Assembly (NCBI GenBank): GCA_902728285.1
Contig: CACVBU010000542.1
Location: 248,001-312,000, forward strand
Reading direction: 5' to 3'
Origin: Clytia hemisphaerica
Lineage: Eukaryota > Cnidaria > Hydrozoa > Leptothecata > Clytiidae
DNA length: 64,000 bases
The notes under the pieces are model-generated. The model was given only the letters and a program-made list of their open reading frames with translations, was not told the origin of the DNA and made no database searches. Made by a program: the position numbers and the translations under genes. Below are positions 43,401-54,289 of this stretch, piece after piece; positions within the stretch are counted from its first letter, which is position 1; each line of letters begins with the position of its first letter.

Positions 43401-45479
43401 GATTTCGGAAAAATAACTCCGAGAAGTTTCCAAGATTTCGACGCACATCGAACAAATTGTCATGGTGGGTATCTGGCGTCTGCAATGGAACGATGGTGCC
43501 CTACACTTGAATCACAGGCGAAGCTTGCCCATAAGATCTACCTTTGTTTATTAACCTATCAGGTGCCTTACAAAACCAAAAGGCTTGTTTTAACAGGTGA
43601 CATTGATTGTGGTAAAACCTCGGTGGTCAATTTGTTCTTTGGGTTGATTCCAAGATCCAAAATTGCCATTATCACCAAAGAGGGTGTCTTTGGTTTGCAG
43701 ATGGTCCGCCCAGACACAGAGCTGCTATTCATTGACGAATGGAGCAAAGAGATGGCATCAGCAGACATGGTGAAGATGTTGTTTCAAGGTGGTTCATTTC
43801 CTCAATCCATAAAATATGGCAGCCCTCTTATGCAAGAAATGAACGCAGGAGTGTTTGTGACCTGCAATCACATCCCTAAATTCCCTCGAAAACAACGAAA
43901 ATCTGTCAAACGGCGAATCTCTAAAGTGAAATGTCGCAAACTTGAAGAAGAAATCCCTGAGGCTCCATCCTGGATAATGGAGAACGCGATGCATTGTTTG
44001 ACCTACTTGATCAATCTGATCAACAACAACTTGAATGTGATTGAGCCCGCTGAGTTGACCTACACGCTTCCAACGGACGTCAAATGTGAGAAAACCGTCC
44101 CAAAGGATGACGTCGACGAAGAATCTCTTGAGCGAATTAAGAACTGTGTCGTTGATCCAGATGAGTCCGTCCCTTTGGCCGATCAAACGAATGACGAGTT
44201 GGAAGTGTTTCGTGTGGTTGGAGAAGAAGACATGGTATTGGAAGATGGTAAGCATAGATTTCATTCATTTTTCGTCGGAAAAATAACCAGTAGAGTTGCA
44301 GTATCTATGCAATGACATGTGATACGTAGATTGCAAGAAATGATCCTATAAAATATTCTTTTAACTCTAGAACCGAGCGAAACTCACGACGAAGGAATTT
44401 CTATTTTAACATCTCCTGATCATTCAGTGTCTAAAGGTATGCCTTCTTTTAAAATTTGTTTTGGAATTATGTCAAGTTTTCAAATATAGTTTGGACCAAA
44501 ATCTTCGAAGATACTTCAAATGTAATTGGTTATGTATGTCTCAGAAATACTTCTTTTTTCATTTAGACGAGCTTGATGTCGAGAAACTTATTGGTTATGT
44601 ATCATCAACAACAGACTTTGAATCAGATATTGAGCCCCCACGAAAACGGGCACGTGGAAACACAATCAGAAGCCCTGTACAAATGCCAAGTACATACACA
44701 GTCGCGAAGACTGTGTTGTATTCAATCGTTGAGAGAGTTGTCGAAATTGAAAAAAATGGTGAGAGTTTTCTCTATTTATGTTCCATTTTCTCAGCAATCT
44801 TAATTCTTTATTGTGCCTTGAAGACACAGATTAGACTTTGCAATAAGGAAATTCAGCTTGCTTTTAGCTTATTCTACTTGTTTATTTCAAAATAAAACGA
44901 AAACTTATCAATTTCTTTTTTAGGAGACGTCCAGCCATCAGAAATGATGTCGACGTCAAAGTCAATGGATAGTCAATGCTCTAAGCTACACGGTAAGTTC
45001 ATGTCATTTTTCTATTCTGAATATAGTGAGCGTCATATAAACGAGTTAAAGCAAAGCATAAGCACTTGTGGTATGGAAAATTGACATAAGGTATTTTCCC
45101 TATTTCAGCCAGCGAGAGTCCAGTCAAGGAGAAGACTTCAATTAAATATCCACAGCGTTTCCAGCTTGATCTCGTCAATGGAGCCCAGTATTGGCAACTG
45201 GTACGTGCCTATCTTGAATACAACCTTGGGTTTAGAACGTTGAACGACGCCGTGGCTTTTTCGTTGTTTCAAACCTATGACAAATTTCAAGCCTCGATGA
45301 ACAGCCCGAGACCACCAACGACGGCTGATCCAAAGATCGACGCCTCTTTGATTGTAGTTAACAAACTACGTCCAAATTTTGATCTACCTGGATTCTTGAA
45401 AAAGTATCCGTCATGCGTCGAAACCATCAAACAAATACGCAAGAAAATTGGCGTGAAATTCAATGCTTCTATTTTGTAA
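40427..45479 (+). CDS. Superfamily 3 helicase-like protein, nine exons
   Basis: Exons 40427-40498, 40615-41001, 41206-41560, 41757-41890, 43296-44247, 44371-44436, 44567-44758, 44924-44992, 45109-45479. Every junction is GT-AG and all phases agree, giving 865 codons without a stop. Introns after exons 5-8 are phase 1. The helicase core is in exon 5: Walker A GDIDCGKTS (K423), Walker B LLFIDEW (D463-E464) and motif C FVTCNHIP (N507), with the compact SF3 spacing. A Cys/His set (ECPF...HRTNCHGG) precedes it. After it come a basic stretch (PRKQRKSVKRRI), an acidic linker and a nuclear-signal-like PPRKRARG. SF3 helicases drive replication in small DNA viruses and some plasmids; the N-terminal 300 residues match nothing I know. 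Donors after exons 2 and 3 (GTTTAA, GTTTGG) are weak. Confidence 0.8.
41895..43125. repeat. Satellite array 1 in intron 4
   Basis: Eight units of about 155 bp, each with GAAAGAAGACCATTTGAAGA, GCCCAAGACGTAGACCGTCG and AAGACCGTTGGCCCGTC. Two alternating subtypes differ in CAGTAGCCC versus CATTAGCCC. Minus-strand open frames here are translations of the repeat. Confidence 0.9.
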
Positions 45480-45589
45480 ATTTTTTCATATATATTTTTC
45501 ACTAACTGTCTTCACTGGAGTAGCTCTTACAAGAATCAAATCTGTGCCTTTTTTACTGATGATTTTTTTATGAAATTTGGATAAGTATT

Positions 45590-47695
45590 GGTGATTTCAA
45601 CGGTCTACTGGTCTACTTGGTACAAAACGCTTAACAATTTATTGGTCTTCTACATGGTCTAATGGTCCTTAGGGTGGCCTTCATTTGAGTTCTTTTTATC
45701 TTTAAAATTTTGATATACAAATTTTATCACATATTTTTCTTCTTGACAATTTCAAACATATCTCAAGAATATCAGACTTTGAAAATTCATCATATCCTTT
45801 TCAACTCTAAAATCTGACGGTCTGACGGTCTACTCTATAGAAACTCTCATAAAATCAACGGTCTTCTATATGGTCTAACGGTCTACAGTATGGTCTTCAC
45901 TTTCGAATGAAATTAATTAAAAGATTCTGAGTAGAGAGTTTGGATGTTTCGAAAAGTTTTTCATTTTCTCTTAGCCCTATGATCTCAAATCGGACGGTCT
46001 GACGGTCTACTCTATAGAAACTCTCATAAAATCAACGGTCTTCTATATGGTCTAACGGTCTAGAGTATGGTCTTCACTTTCGAATGAAAATGATTTAAAA
46101 GATTCTGAGCAGAGACTTTGGATGTTTCGAAAAGTTTTTCATTTTCTCTTAGCCCTATGATCTCAAATCGGACGGTCTGACGGTCTACTCTATAGAAACT
46201 CTCATAAAATCAACGGTCTTCTATATGGTTTAACGGTCTACAGTATGGTCTTCACTTTCGAATGAAATTAATTAAAAGATTCTGAGTAGAGACTTTGGAT
46301 GTTTCGAAAAGTTTTTCATTTTCTCTTAGCCCTATGATCTCAAATCGGACGGTCTGACGGTCTACTCTATAGAAACTCTCATAAAATCAACGGTCTTCTA
46401 TATGGTCTAACGGTCTACAGTATGGTCTTCACTTTCGAATGAAATTAATTAAAAGATTCTGAGTAGAGAGTTTGGATGTTTCGAAAATTTTTTCATTTTC
46501 TCTTAGCCCTATGATCTCAAATCGGACGGTCTGACGGTCTACTCTATAGAAACTCTCATAAAATCAACGGTCTTCTATATGGTCTAACGGTCTACAGTAT
46601 GGTCTTCACTTTCGAATGAAATTAATTAAAAGATTCTGAGCAGAGACTTTGGATGTTTCGAAAAGTTTTTCATTTTCTCTTAGCCCTATGATCTCAAATC
46701 GGACGGTCTGACGGTCTACTCTATAGAAACTCTCATAAAATCAACGGTCTTCTATATGGTCTAACGGTCTAGAGTATGGTCTTCACTTTCGAATGAAAAT
46801 GATTTAAAAAATTCTGAGCAGAGACTTTGGATGTTTCGAAAAGTTTTTCATTTTCTCTTAGCCCTATGATCTCAAATCGGACGGTCTGACGGTCTACTCT
46901 ATAGAAACTCTCATAAAATCAACGGTCTTCTATATGGTCTAACGGTCTACAGTATGGTCTTCACTTTCGAATGAAATTAATTAAAAGATTCTGAGTAGAG
47001 ACTTTGGATGTTTCGAAAAGTTTTTCATTTTCTCTTAGCCCTATGATCTCAAATCGGACGGTCTGACGGTCTACTCTATAGAAACTCTCATAAAATCAAC
47101 GGTCTTCTATATGGTCTAACGGTCTAGAGTATGGTCTTCACTTTCGAATGAAAATGATTTAAAAATTCTGAGCAGAGACTTTGGATGTTTCGAAAAGTTT
47201 TTCATTTTCTCTTAGCCCTATGATCTCAAATCGGACGGTCGGACGGTCTACTCTATAGAAACTCTCATAAAATCAACGGTCTTCTATATGGTCTAACGGT
47301 CTACAGTATGGTCTTCACTTTCGAATGAAAATGATTTAAAAGATTCTGAGCAGAGACTTTGGATGTTTCGAAAAGTTTTTCATTTTCTCTTAGCCCTATG
47401 ATCTCAAATCGGACGGTCGGACGGTCTACTCTATAGAAACTCTCATAAAATCAACGGTCTTCTATATGGTCTAACGGTCTAGAGTATGGCCTTCACTTTC
47501 GAACAAAATTAATTTAAAAATTCTTAGCAGAGACTTTGGATGTTTCGAAAAGTTTTTCATTTTCTCTTAGCCCTATGATCTCAAATCGGACGGTCTGACG
47601 GTCTACTCTATAGAAACTCTCATAAAATCAACGGTCTTCTATATGGTCCAACGGTCTACAGTATGGTCTTCACTTTCAGGACACAATATTCTGAA
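45590..47695. repeat. Satellite array 2 downstream of exon 9
   Basis: About eleven units of about 177 bp, each with CGGACGGTCTGACGGTCTAC, CTCTCATAAAATCAACGGTC and ATGGTCTTCACTTTCGAATG. The first units are degenerate, the others nearly identical. The ACGGTCT words are the inverse of the GACCGT words of array 1. Confidence 0.9.
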
Positions 47696-47817
47696 ATTGA
47701 GACTTGGAAGTTTTGAAAAAATTATCCACTGCTTTGATTTTTAAGAATTTTAGCGTTTTACTTGGTATATAATGGATTTTTTGTAAATTCGGACCATAAC
47801 GTTTTGTCACAGTTTAG

Positions 47818-48254
47818 CAGGAGGACACTCTCCAGAATTATTGAAAACTTTCCTTTTGGTAGAGATGGCAGATTTGAAACGTCAAAAAGAAGAGGAAATG
47901 TTCGACAAAAATTGCACATGTTTTAGCCAGTACACTATGGAGAAGCTATACGGAGCGAAAAAAAAAGGTAATTTTGAATATTTGACGCATTCAGGGTCTA
48001 TTGATGCGATTTTGATATAGAAGTATTTCCCTATGTTTCTGTATCAAATTTCGACCAACATTTTACTAATATCTATGTTTTTTTTAATTTTAGAACCTGA
48101 GGTGATTGTCATTTCTTCGGACGATGAAACTGAAAGATATAGCGGCAAAGAAGAAACGTTCGTTAAAAGAAAGGTTTCCAAGAGAATAATCGAAGTGAAG
48201 ATAGAAATTGAAGATATTTTTTCAAAGAAAAAGAAAAAGAAAACTTTAAAATAA
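47818..48254 (+). CDS. Two phase-1 exons ending in a SUMO-interaction-like motif
   Basis: Exon 47818-47967 (acceptor TTTAG, donor GTAAT) encodes GHSPELLKTFLLVEMADLKR to LYGAKKK. Exon 48094-48254 (acceptor TTTTAG) encodes EPEVIVISSDDETE followed by a Lys-rich tail and TAA. VIVISSDDE matches a SUMO-interaction motif (hydrophobic core plus acidic run). Both acceptors need one carried base, exactly what exons 5-8 of the helicase gene leave. They may therefore be alternative 3' exons of that gene that skip exon 9, or the end of a separate gene whose start is hidden in array 2. Confidence 0.5.
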
Positions 48255-48441
48255 AACAAAAAGGATGTTTTCGTTGTCCCTGAACTCATTCTTATTCTTT
48301 AAGAAAATCCGTCTTCTTATGTCTTCTTCTCAATTTCAAAAAGATCCAAAATAAAAGTGAAAGGGCTTCAATTTTCTGTATGCTCTCATATATTTCCAAT
48401 AATATATTCTAAATAATAAACACAAGTTAAGTTCTCTTAAG

Positions 48442-50166
48442 TTAAGTCAATTTACAAGTCTGGGCCCTACGACATAATGTTGCCCCCTGTCTTGAGGAAT
48501 GAAATTTGAACTCAGGATCAGCCAAAATTTTTGACCATGCACAACCGTATTTTTGAATTCCTAGTTTTAAAAAGTTATCTTCGGCTGAAGAAAATGCAAC
48601 TTTTTTCTGGCGTTTTTGAGTCTTTTGCGCTATTGATCCTGACTGTTCAATATTGAAAATAGGGCTTGGGAACTTCGATATATCCAATGTTTCTGTAATT
48701 TTAGAGAGAGCATTAATTGATGGAGTCTCGTCCGTTAATTTCTCCATTACTTTTCTGCCTTTTGATGCAACATCTCTAGATTGAAGCTTTTGATAGTGGA
48801 CCCGCGCTACAAATGAAGTATGTTTTTGGTCCTGGGAAAGAACATGCTGTTCTTCGACTGTTAATTTCGCTGCGCTTTCCGTTTCAATGATCTGTCGGTA
48901 TCTAGTTGGATTGATGTACTTTCCAATAGCTTGAAAAACTAACCTTCCAAAGACGTCACTAAGACGTGAAAGTTGCGTTCCGTTTCTTGTAACTAGAAGA
49001 TAGTCACATGTCGGATTCATCCTTGGTCTAATACATTTGATGTATCCATTTACAATATCTAAGACTTGTTTTGTAAAAATTAAAGTGTCAAATCCGTATT
49101 TTTCCATAGTTTTGAAAACTGTTTGGTCGATCATTCCATTTTGGTCAACATTCTCTATCATTTCTACAGTCAGATATTGAAATGTCATAGGTCTAGTAGC
49201 TTTTACCATAAGGAACAGAACTGCAGTGAGAAACCCAGTACAAAATGACAGATCGTGTGACGATGGACGAAAGTCTTTAGTGGAGGTACTAAGTAAAATT
49301 TGAGTAAATCTTTCGGCATGATGAGGAATAACTGATTGCATATCTTCTAGGCTTGCCCAGCAATCTATCTTAGACAAATAATCGACACTAAGTAAAATGT
49401 TCCATTCACATCGCATTTTTCGAGCCAGCGTTTTTTTAACACGGTCAATATAAATCTCTGATACCACATATGTTTCGTTAAGTGCTGTGCTGTTCATTCT
49501 CCTAAAATCTAAAACATGTGACAACGAGTTCATATATCCTATTAAACCAGCATAACCAACATGCCAATCCTTTTTTAAGTATTCAATAAAGTCTGAGATA
49601 GAAGAAATTGAACCGACACAATAATCTACGATGGTTAGTGGTATATCCCACTCAGGGTAGCAATCTTGACAGCAAAATTTCAAGAATTTCAAAACTCTGC
49701 AACTAACTTGACTTGACTGTTTATAGCTTTTTGAGCCACCGACGGCACTACACAGCCAGGATTTAAAGGAAATGTCAAATGAACAGTCTCGATTAAAAGA
49801 TGGTATATCGGTAGTCCTGCTGCGCTTCGTTCTTGTTAGGGTTCTAGATATCACAACCTGTTTCGGTAAAACATCCTCTACATTTGGCTTTGCGTCAAAA
49901 AAATAAAACCACCCATGTCTCTGATAAACATGCTTCCTGCAACCTCGTTGTGTTTGGTACGATTCACTGTCACAACTTTTTACAGGACAATTAAATAACC
50001 CATCTTTATCTGGAACCAAACTCAAGCGTTTTGGCTTGGAAGCAGCTCCTACAGCATCTTTCCAAATTTTCTTTGATAACAGTTTCTTTGGCATTCCTTT
50101 TCCACGCACAATATACAAATAAAACCAATATCGACCGAATCCATCCGTTTGAAAAGAAAATTGCAT
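48442..50166 (-). CDS. Tyrosine recombinase with zinc finger and C-terminal Myb/SANT domain
   Basis: A 574-codon ATG frame without introns. Residues 60-84 form a C2H2-type finger (C60, C65, H79, H84). The catalytic domain shows ATRPMTF (Arg325), PTRYRQIIET (Arg422/Arg424), QKHTSF (His449) and VHYQKL (Tyr458). This is the Arg, HxxR-like, His, Tyr order of tyrosine recombinases, with nine residues between His and Tyr. Residues about 523-570 read KVAFSSAEDNFLKLGIQKYG, then WSKILADPEF, a Myb/SANT (telobox-like) DNA-binding domain. Recombinases of this family integrate Cryptons, DIRS and phages by strand exchange. The gene converges with the helicase gene, 187 bp from its last exon. All key residues are intact, so it may be active. 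Confidence 0.85.
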   Translation of the reverse strand: MQFSFQTDGFGRYWFYLYIVRGKGMPKKLLSKKIWKDAVGAASKPKRLSLVPDKDGLFNCPVKSCDSESYQTQRGCRKHVYQRHGWFYFFDAKPNVEDVLPKQVVISRTLTRTKRSRTTDIPSFNRDCSFDISFKSWLCSAVGGSKSYKQSSQVSCRVLKFLKFCCQDCYPEWDIPLTIVDYCVGSISSISDFIEYLKKDWHVGYAGLIGYMNSLSHVLDFRRMNSTALNETYVVSEIYIDRVKKTLARKMRCEWNILLSVDYLSKIDCWASLEDMQSVIPHHAERFTQILLSTSTKDFRPSSHDLSFCTGFLTAVLFLMVKATRPMTFQYLTVEMIENVDQNGMIDQTVFKTMEKYGFDTLIFTKQVLDIVNGYIKCIRPRMNPTCDYLLVTRNGTQLSRLSDVFGRLVFQAIGKYINPTRYRQIIETESAAKLTVEEQHVLSQDQKHTSFVARVHYQKLQSRDVASKGRKVMEKLTDETPSINALSKITETLDISKFPSPIFNIEQSGSIAQKTQKRQKKVAFSSAEDNFLKLGIQKYGCAWSKILADPEFKFHSSRQGATLCRRAQTCKLT

Positions 50167-51343
50167 AAAGTTTCAAAGCGTAGCAAAAACACCCTGATTT
50201 GTATTCAAAACAAAGAAATTCCGGGGATAGTCAGTCAGAGTCAATCGCTTATTAATTTTGAATATGAATTAGCATAATTTAGCAAAATTTAAATTTGAAC
50301 CAATCTCTATCCAGTAAACGAGTCGGTTGGTTGTACCCCCGGGCTTTCTTTAGAAAGAAATTATAAGAACGAAAATGTTTTCTTAAAAAGGAGACCCCCT
50401 TGAATTTCGAAAATTCCAGCTTGAATTACTAGTTTCAGCTTTTTAAAACGGAGGTACTTGATGGGAAATTTCTTATAGATAAATGGGAACTACAAAGTCA
50501 ACTAAAACCCCCTAATTCTTTCAAGCAATCAAGCTTTTAATATGAGGCTATTAAAACATCCAGGGTGTAAAAGATAAAATGAAGTTTTTTAGAAGAACAT
50601 ATTTCAAAACAGTCTTAATTCGTCCCCTTTTCGGTCAGTAAAATGCTCACTCGACATAAACGGAGTAACGTTAGGTAAAATACTCTTATTCAAAGATTTT
50701 CTTATAAATGACAATAACTTTTAGAGGAACGAAAACGACCTCATTAGATGCTCTCAAAGGACCGTTTATTTTCTTTCGATTTCTAGTAAAAAGGAATCAT
50801 AGAGTCCTTAAATGAAACACAGAAAGGAACGTTTGTAACAATTTAATTGAATACCATAGCAAATATACTACAATCTCCTTTGAGACGCCTTGTACCTTTT
50901 AAAGTATTCCCATCCATAAAAATGGCAGATATACATTTTGGAAATTAAAAAAAACAGTTGATTTTGACTTGAACAAAAGGAACATAATTATTATGAAACG
51001 TATATAACTATATTTAAAAATGGAAGCTCTTTGATTATTACAGATAACACAAAAAAGTGCATGATAATGAAACTACCTATTTTCTTAAAACACACGCTTA
51101 TAATAAAATAAAGAAAAAACAAGTTGTATAAACAGTGAAATTTTGCAACGAATTAAATAATAATTGATTTATGCTTGGATTTTTCCAAACAAATTTTGTT
51201 ATGAGTGTCATCAATAAATTTAAAAAATAACAACCTTTTGCAGTAGCTCATTTTTCGAGTCATATACTTAAAACGATTAAGTTGACTGTTAGACTGTTCA
51301 GCTACTTCGGTGTTAAGTCCTCTCACGCACAAATCTGTCTAAA
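50167..51343. other. Non-coding region upstream of the recombinase
   Basis: AT-rich; no gene, repeat or clear promoter element was recognised. It must contain the recombinase promoter. Confidence 0.4.
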
Positions 51344-51600
51344 TGGATGATAAAGACAATCAACATGTGGAAGCAATTTTGGCTGAGTATGTTTCTCGAC
51401 ATGAAATATATCCACGATGAAATCTAGCGCCTCGTATTTTTTTGCAATTAGATCCCCTCGTTACTAACCGTTGTATGAAGGATGAATCCACACGAACGTC
51501 GTACACATTCCAGATAAATTTTGAGCTGTTTCTCCAAACGTGTCAAAAGATACAAGAATCTGAAGATAAAGACTCTGAGTGTACAGTTCATAGTGAATAA
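51344..51600 (+). pseudogene. Short broken frame
   Basis: ATG at 51344 begins MDDKDNQHVEAILAEYVSRH and hits a stop after 25 codons. The same frame continues (RIFLQLDPLVTN, INFELFLQTCQKIQESEDKD) to 51597. No family was recognised; it could be a decayed gene of the large element. Confidence 0.3.
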
Positions 51601-51849
51601 CGTATCACAGGGTCTGAATAAATAAAACATTCCTGCTGGCCTCGAATGAAAACGATCGACATTCCTCCTCTTTCTACAGCTAATCTTCATCGACAACTAC
51701 AATTGTCTAAAATTTTTAGCAAATTGTTTGGTGAACGGTCTCTGTCCAGTTGCGTTATTGTTTCACCGGTTTTTTCATTTTCATGTACATGACAGAACTT
51801 TGATTTGGTTTGGTGTTGGTTACCTCTCTGGGGATTTTGTATGCACAAC

Positions 51850-52468
51850 TCATATGAGTTCACCTTCCACGCAACCTAAAACACGCGGTTTGGGGTGCAT
51901 CACATATCGTCGATACAGTTTCGTTCCATCGATTACAATAAATTCTTTCTTTGCAGCCAGGCTTGTACTATTCCTCAGCCACTTTGAATCCACTTCCGAT
52001 TTGATTTCTTCATAGACCATTCCACACAGCGCTTCAACATCTAATTCCTTTGATACTTTCTTTCTCGGCCAATATAAAGTTATCTGGTATTCAATAATAC
52101 GATAAATATACCACGCTGTTTCCAACCTATCAGGATTAATCCTGTCCATTATATGTCCAGTTGTACGATTATATCAGCAGCTTGCTCAAATGACACTCCG
52201 CCGATGAGATCATATTGTCTGTCATTTAACAATTTTCTGGTGAGGCAATCCAAATTGAACAACAATACCTCAAGTTGCTGAAATCGAAAGTCTTTGACAA
52301 AGTTTTCTTATTTTCTGTAAAACCAGTAATGGGTAGTGGAGCATTTCGCACACTTTGAAGATACGAATGGGCTTTATGCTCTCCATCAGTAGAATACAAT
52401 TTTGACAGTGGCAATTTTGGTTGCAATTTCAGAAAAGTACCCACAACAATAATATGCTGTGGCAACAA
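51850..52468 (-). pseudogene. Two minus-strand hypothetical fragments
   Basis: 52468-52226 encodes LPQHIIVVGTFLKLQPKLPL to FDFSNLRYC. 52149-51850 encodes LDVEALCGMVYEEIKSEVDS and LAAKKEFIVIDGTKLYRRYV. Stops and frame changes separate them. They could be parts of one decayed gene transcribed away from the DUF3987-like gene; function unknown. Confidence 0.3.
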
Positions 52469-52820
52469 GAATAACGGTACCTTAATCGTCTTTGTGTCAA
52501 ATTAATTCAGCTTCGAATGTTTTTGTTCAAGTTTGCATATCATTTGAATTGTCATTCAAATTCTGTCGTCTGAACGGTGTTTCCCTCATCATGAATATCA
52601 ATTAGTAGTCCGTGGACAAGAAAAGGTTCTTCAGAAATCAACTTTTGCGATTGAGAATGATTTCCTTCGTCCTCGGTGTCTGACGGGATGCTTTATATAG
52701 GTCGCACAACAGGAGCAACATCTCGAACTTGACCTCATTTCAATTTTGCTCTTTTCTATTCGTGTATGTCGTTATTTGTGAATTAATGAAAATGAAGTCG
52801 TGTCGATGCGTTCCATTTTC

Positions 52821-53193
52821 TGACGTCAATTTTAACCATCTTTGAGAATGAAGTCATTGAGTGTAAATAAAGTGACGTCAGGGCTTTCTGAACGTTTACT
52901 TTTATACAATCGTGGTTTCATCTCCACAATCTAGTAAAAAACTTCGATCTGCGAACATCCTTTGTGTGCGATTTCAAAGTACTTGCCACTTCATTATCAG
53001 GTATGTAAGCTTGAATTTAATTAGAATCCATCGAATAAATATAAAACTTTAGGTCTTTATGCGTATTTTATATCATGAACTTGTTTATATGTTTTGGCGT
53101 CATTAAGATATTTTTTGAATGATATCACTTTTTTTCGATCACGAGTGGGCTCTTGTAAAGCTGTCTACCTAAAATTTCTCTTTTTTTTTCAGA
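52821..53193 (+). promoter_or_regulatory. Promoter and 5' leader of the DUF3987-like gene
   Basis: Two TGACGTCA palindromes (CRE/ATF-type sites) at 52821 and 52873 precede a TATA-like TTTATACA at 52911. A donor ATCAG-GTATGT at 53001 and an acceptor TTTTTCAG ending at 53192 frame an intron directly before the ATG at 53194. All elements are inferred by position and consensus. Confidence 0.5.
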
Positions 53194-54140
53194 ATGTCGA
53201 AATATCCACCCATCGATGATGCTGACTATAAAGAGGTTATAACTAATGCATGGAAAGTCAAATACGACACGAAAACTTGGTTTCCCAATCAAGTTGCTGA
53301 ATGGATAAATCATCATTCTACGATATTGGGCGTCCCTGAAACGTATCTATCTGTGCCACTTTTGGTGTCCGCTGGCTAGCTCCAACATGCGACGTAAATG
53401 CGGGAGACTTACAACTGAACCCACGATACTATACCGTTAGGTGCGGAAGATCAGCACCAATAAATCGTCGGAAATGAAAATCATCAAAGATCTATGGAAA
53501 TGGTGGAGAAAAAGCCGGAGATCTCATACCTTTGACAGCGGGACATTGAAGGTTTAATAATGCAATCTATGCGAATTAAATTAAAGTACCCTTGCATGTC
53601 CGACGAATTTGCTACATTTTTCGATGGATTGGACAAAGGACCTAGCAGCAGCGAGCGTTCAAGTACCTATCTTATACTCCGGAACCATTGGTCGAAAAAG
53701 ACGAAAACGAGGTAAGTAGAGCTTTTCGACCCTCGTCTATCGATTATGTCCTTCACGCAGCCTTATTATGCCGTCCAGTTTGCCAGAAACAATCTCTCTG
53801 ATGGTTTTTATCAGCGGTTCTTGATAGTGTGCCTGAAGAAGTATATATCAAACGTGCCGACAAAGAGAAAGCTCGAAGAAAGCAAGATTTGGTGGACATG
53901 AAAGGGGTTTTTGAGCAAAATATCAACAGTGGTGGACAATAACATCAAATTAGCATTGACTGAAGAGGCCGAATTATTTATGATGCATGTCACGATGCTA
54001 TTGTCGACTACCGTATGGAGGAGAAATTCGAGGAAGCGAAGTTGTCTATTAAAAGTAAGTCCCTTGGCTTATTACTACGCGTTTCTGGGGTCATTTCGTT
54101 ACTTCGCACTGCATTGCAACGACCAGTAATTCCGACTTTG
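53194..54140 (+). pseudogene. DUF3987-like (primase/helicase-type) fossil
   Basis: From ATG 53194: WFPNQVAEWINHHSTILGVP, then LSVPLLVSAG, the opening of DUF3987-type proteins. It continues in other frames with STNKSSEMKIIKDLW (P-loop position), MSDEFATFFDGLDKG (Walker B-like), DGFYQRFLI and, near 54050, SKSLGLLLRVSGVISLLRTA, in the order expected for that family. At least four frameshifts or stops occur. DUF3987 proteins occur with phage-type replication genes and in invertebrate mobile elements, so a second replication gene would fit the element. Confidence 0.5.
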
Positions 54141-54289
54141 GACGAGGCTGACACACATGGCTAACAAATTGTTTCTTACCTGTTGAATGCTTTTTTTCTC
54201 TTCTAAAGGGTCCGGCTGTTGAAAAACCCAAAAAGAACAATAGCGTCTTAAATTTAAGCCTCCTTTAACCGGAGCCTGAAAATTTGACC

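Noticed and set aside
45800..47690. CRISPR-like appearance of regularly spaced repeats
   Set aside because: Units of about 177 bp are contiguous and nearly identical throughout, with no unique spacers, no cas genes and eukaryotic gene structure around; it is a satellite.
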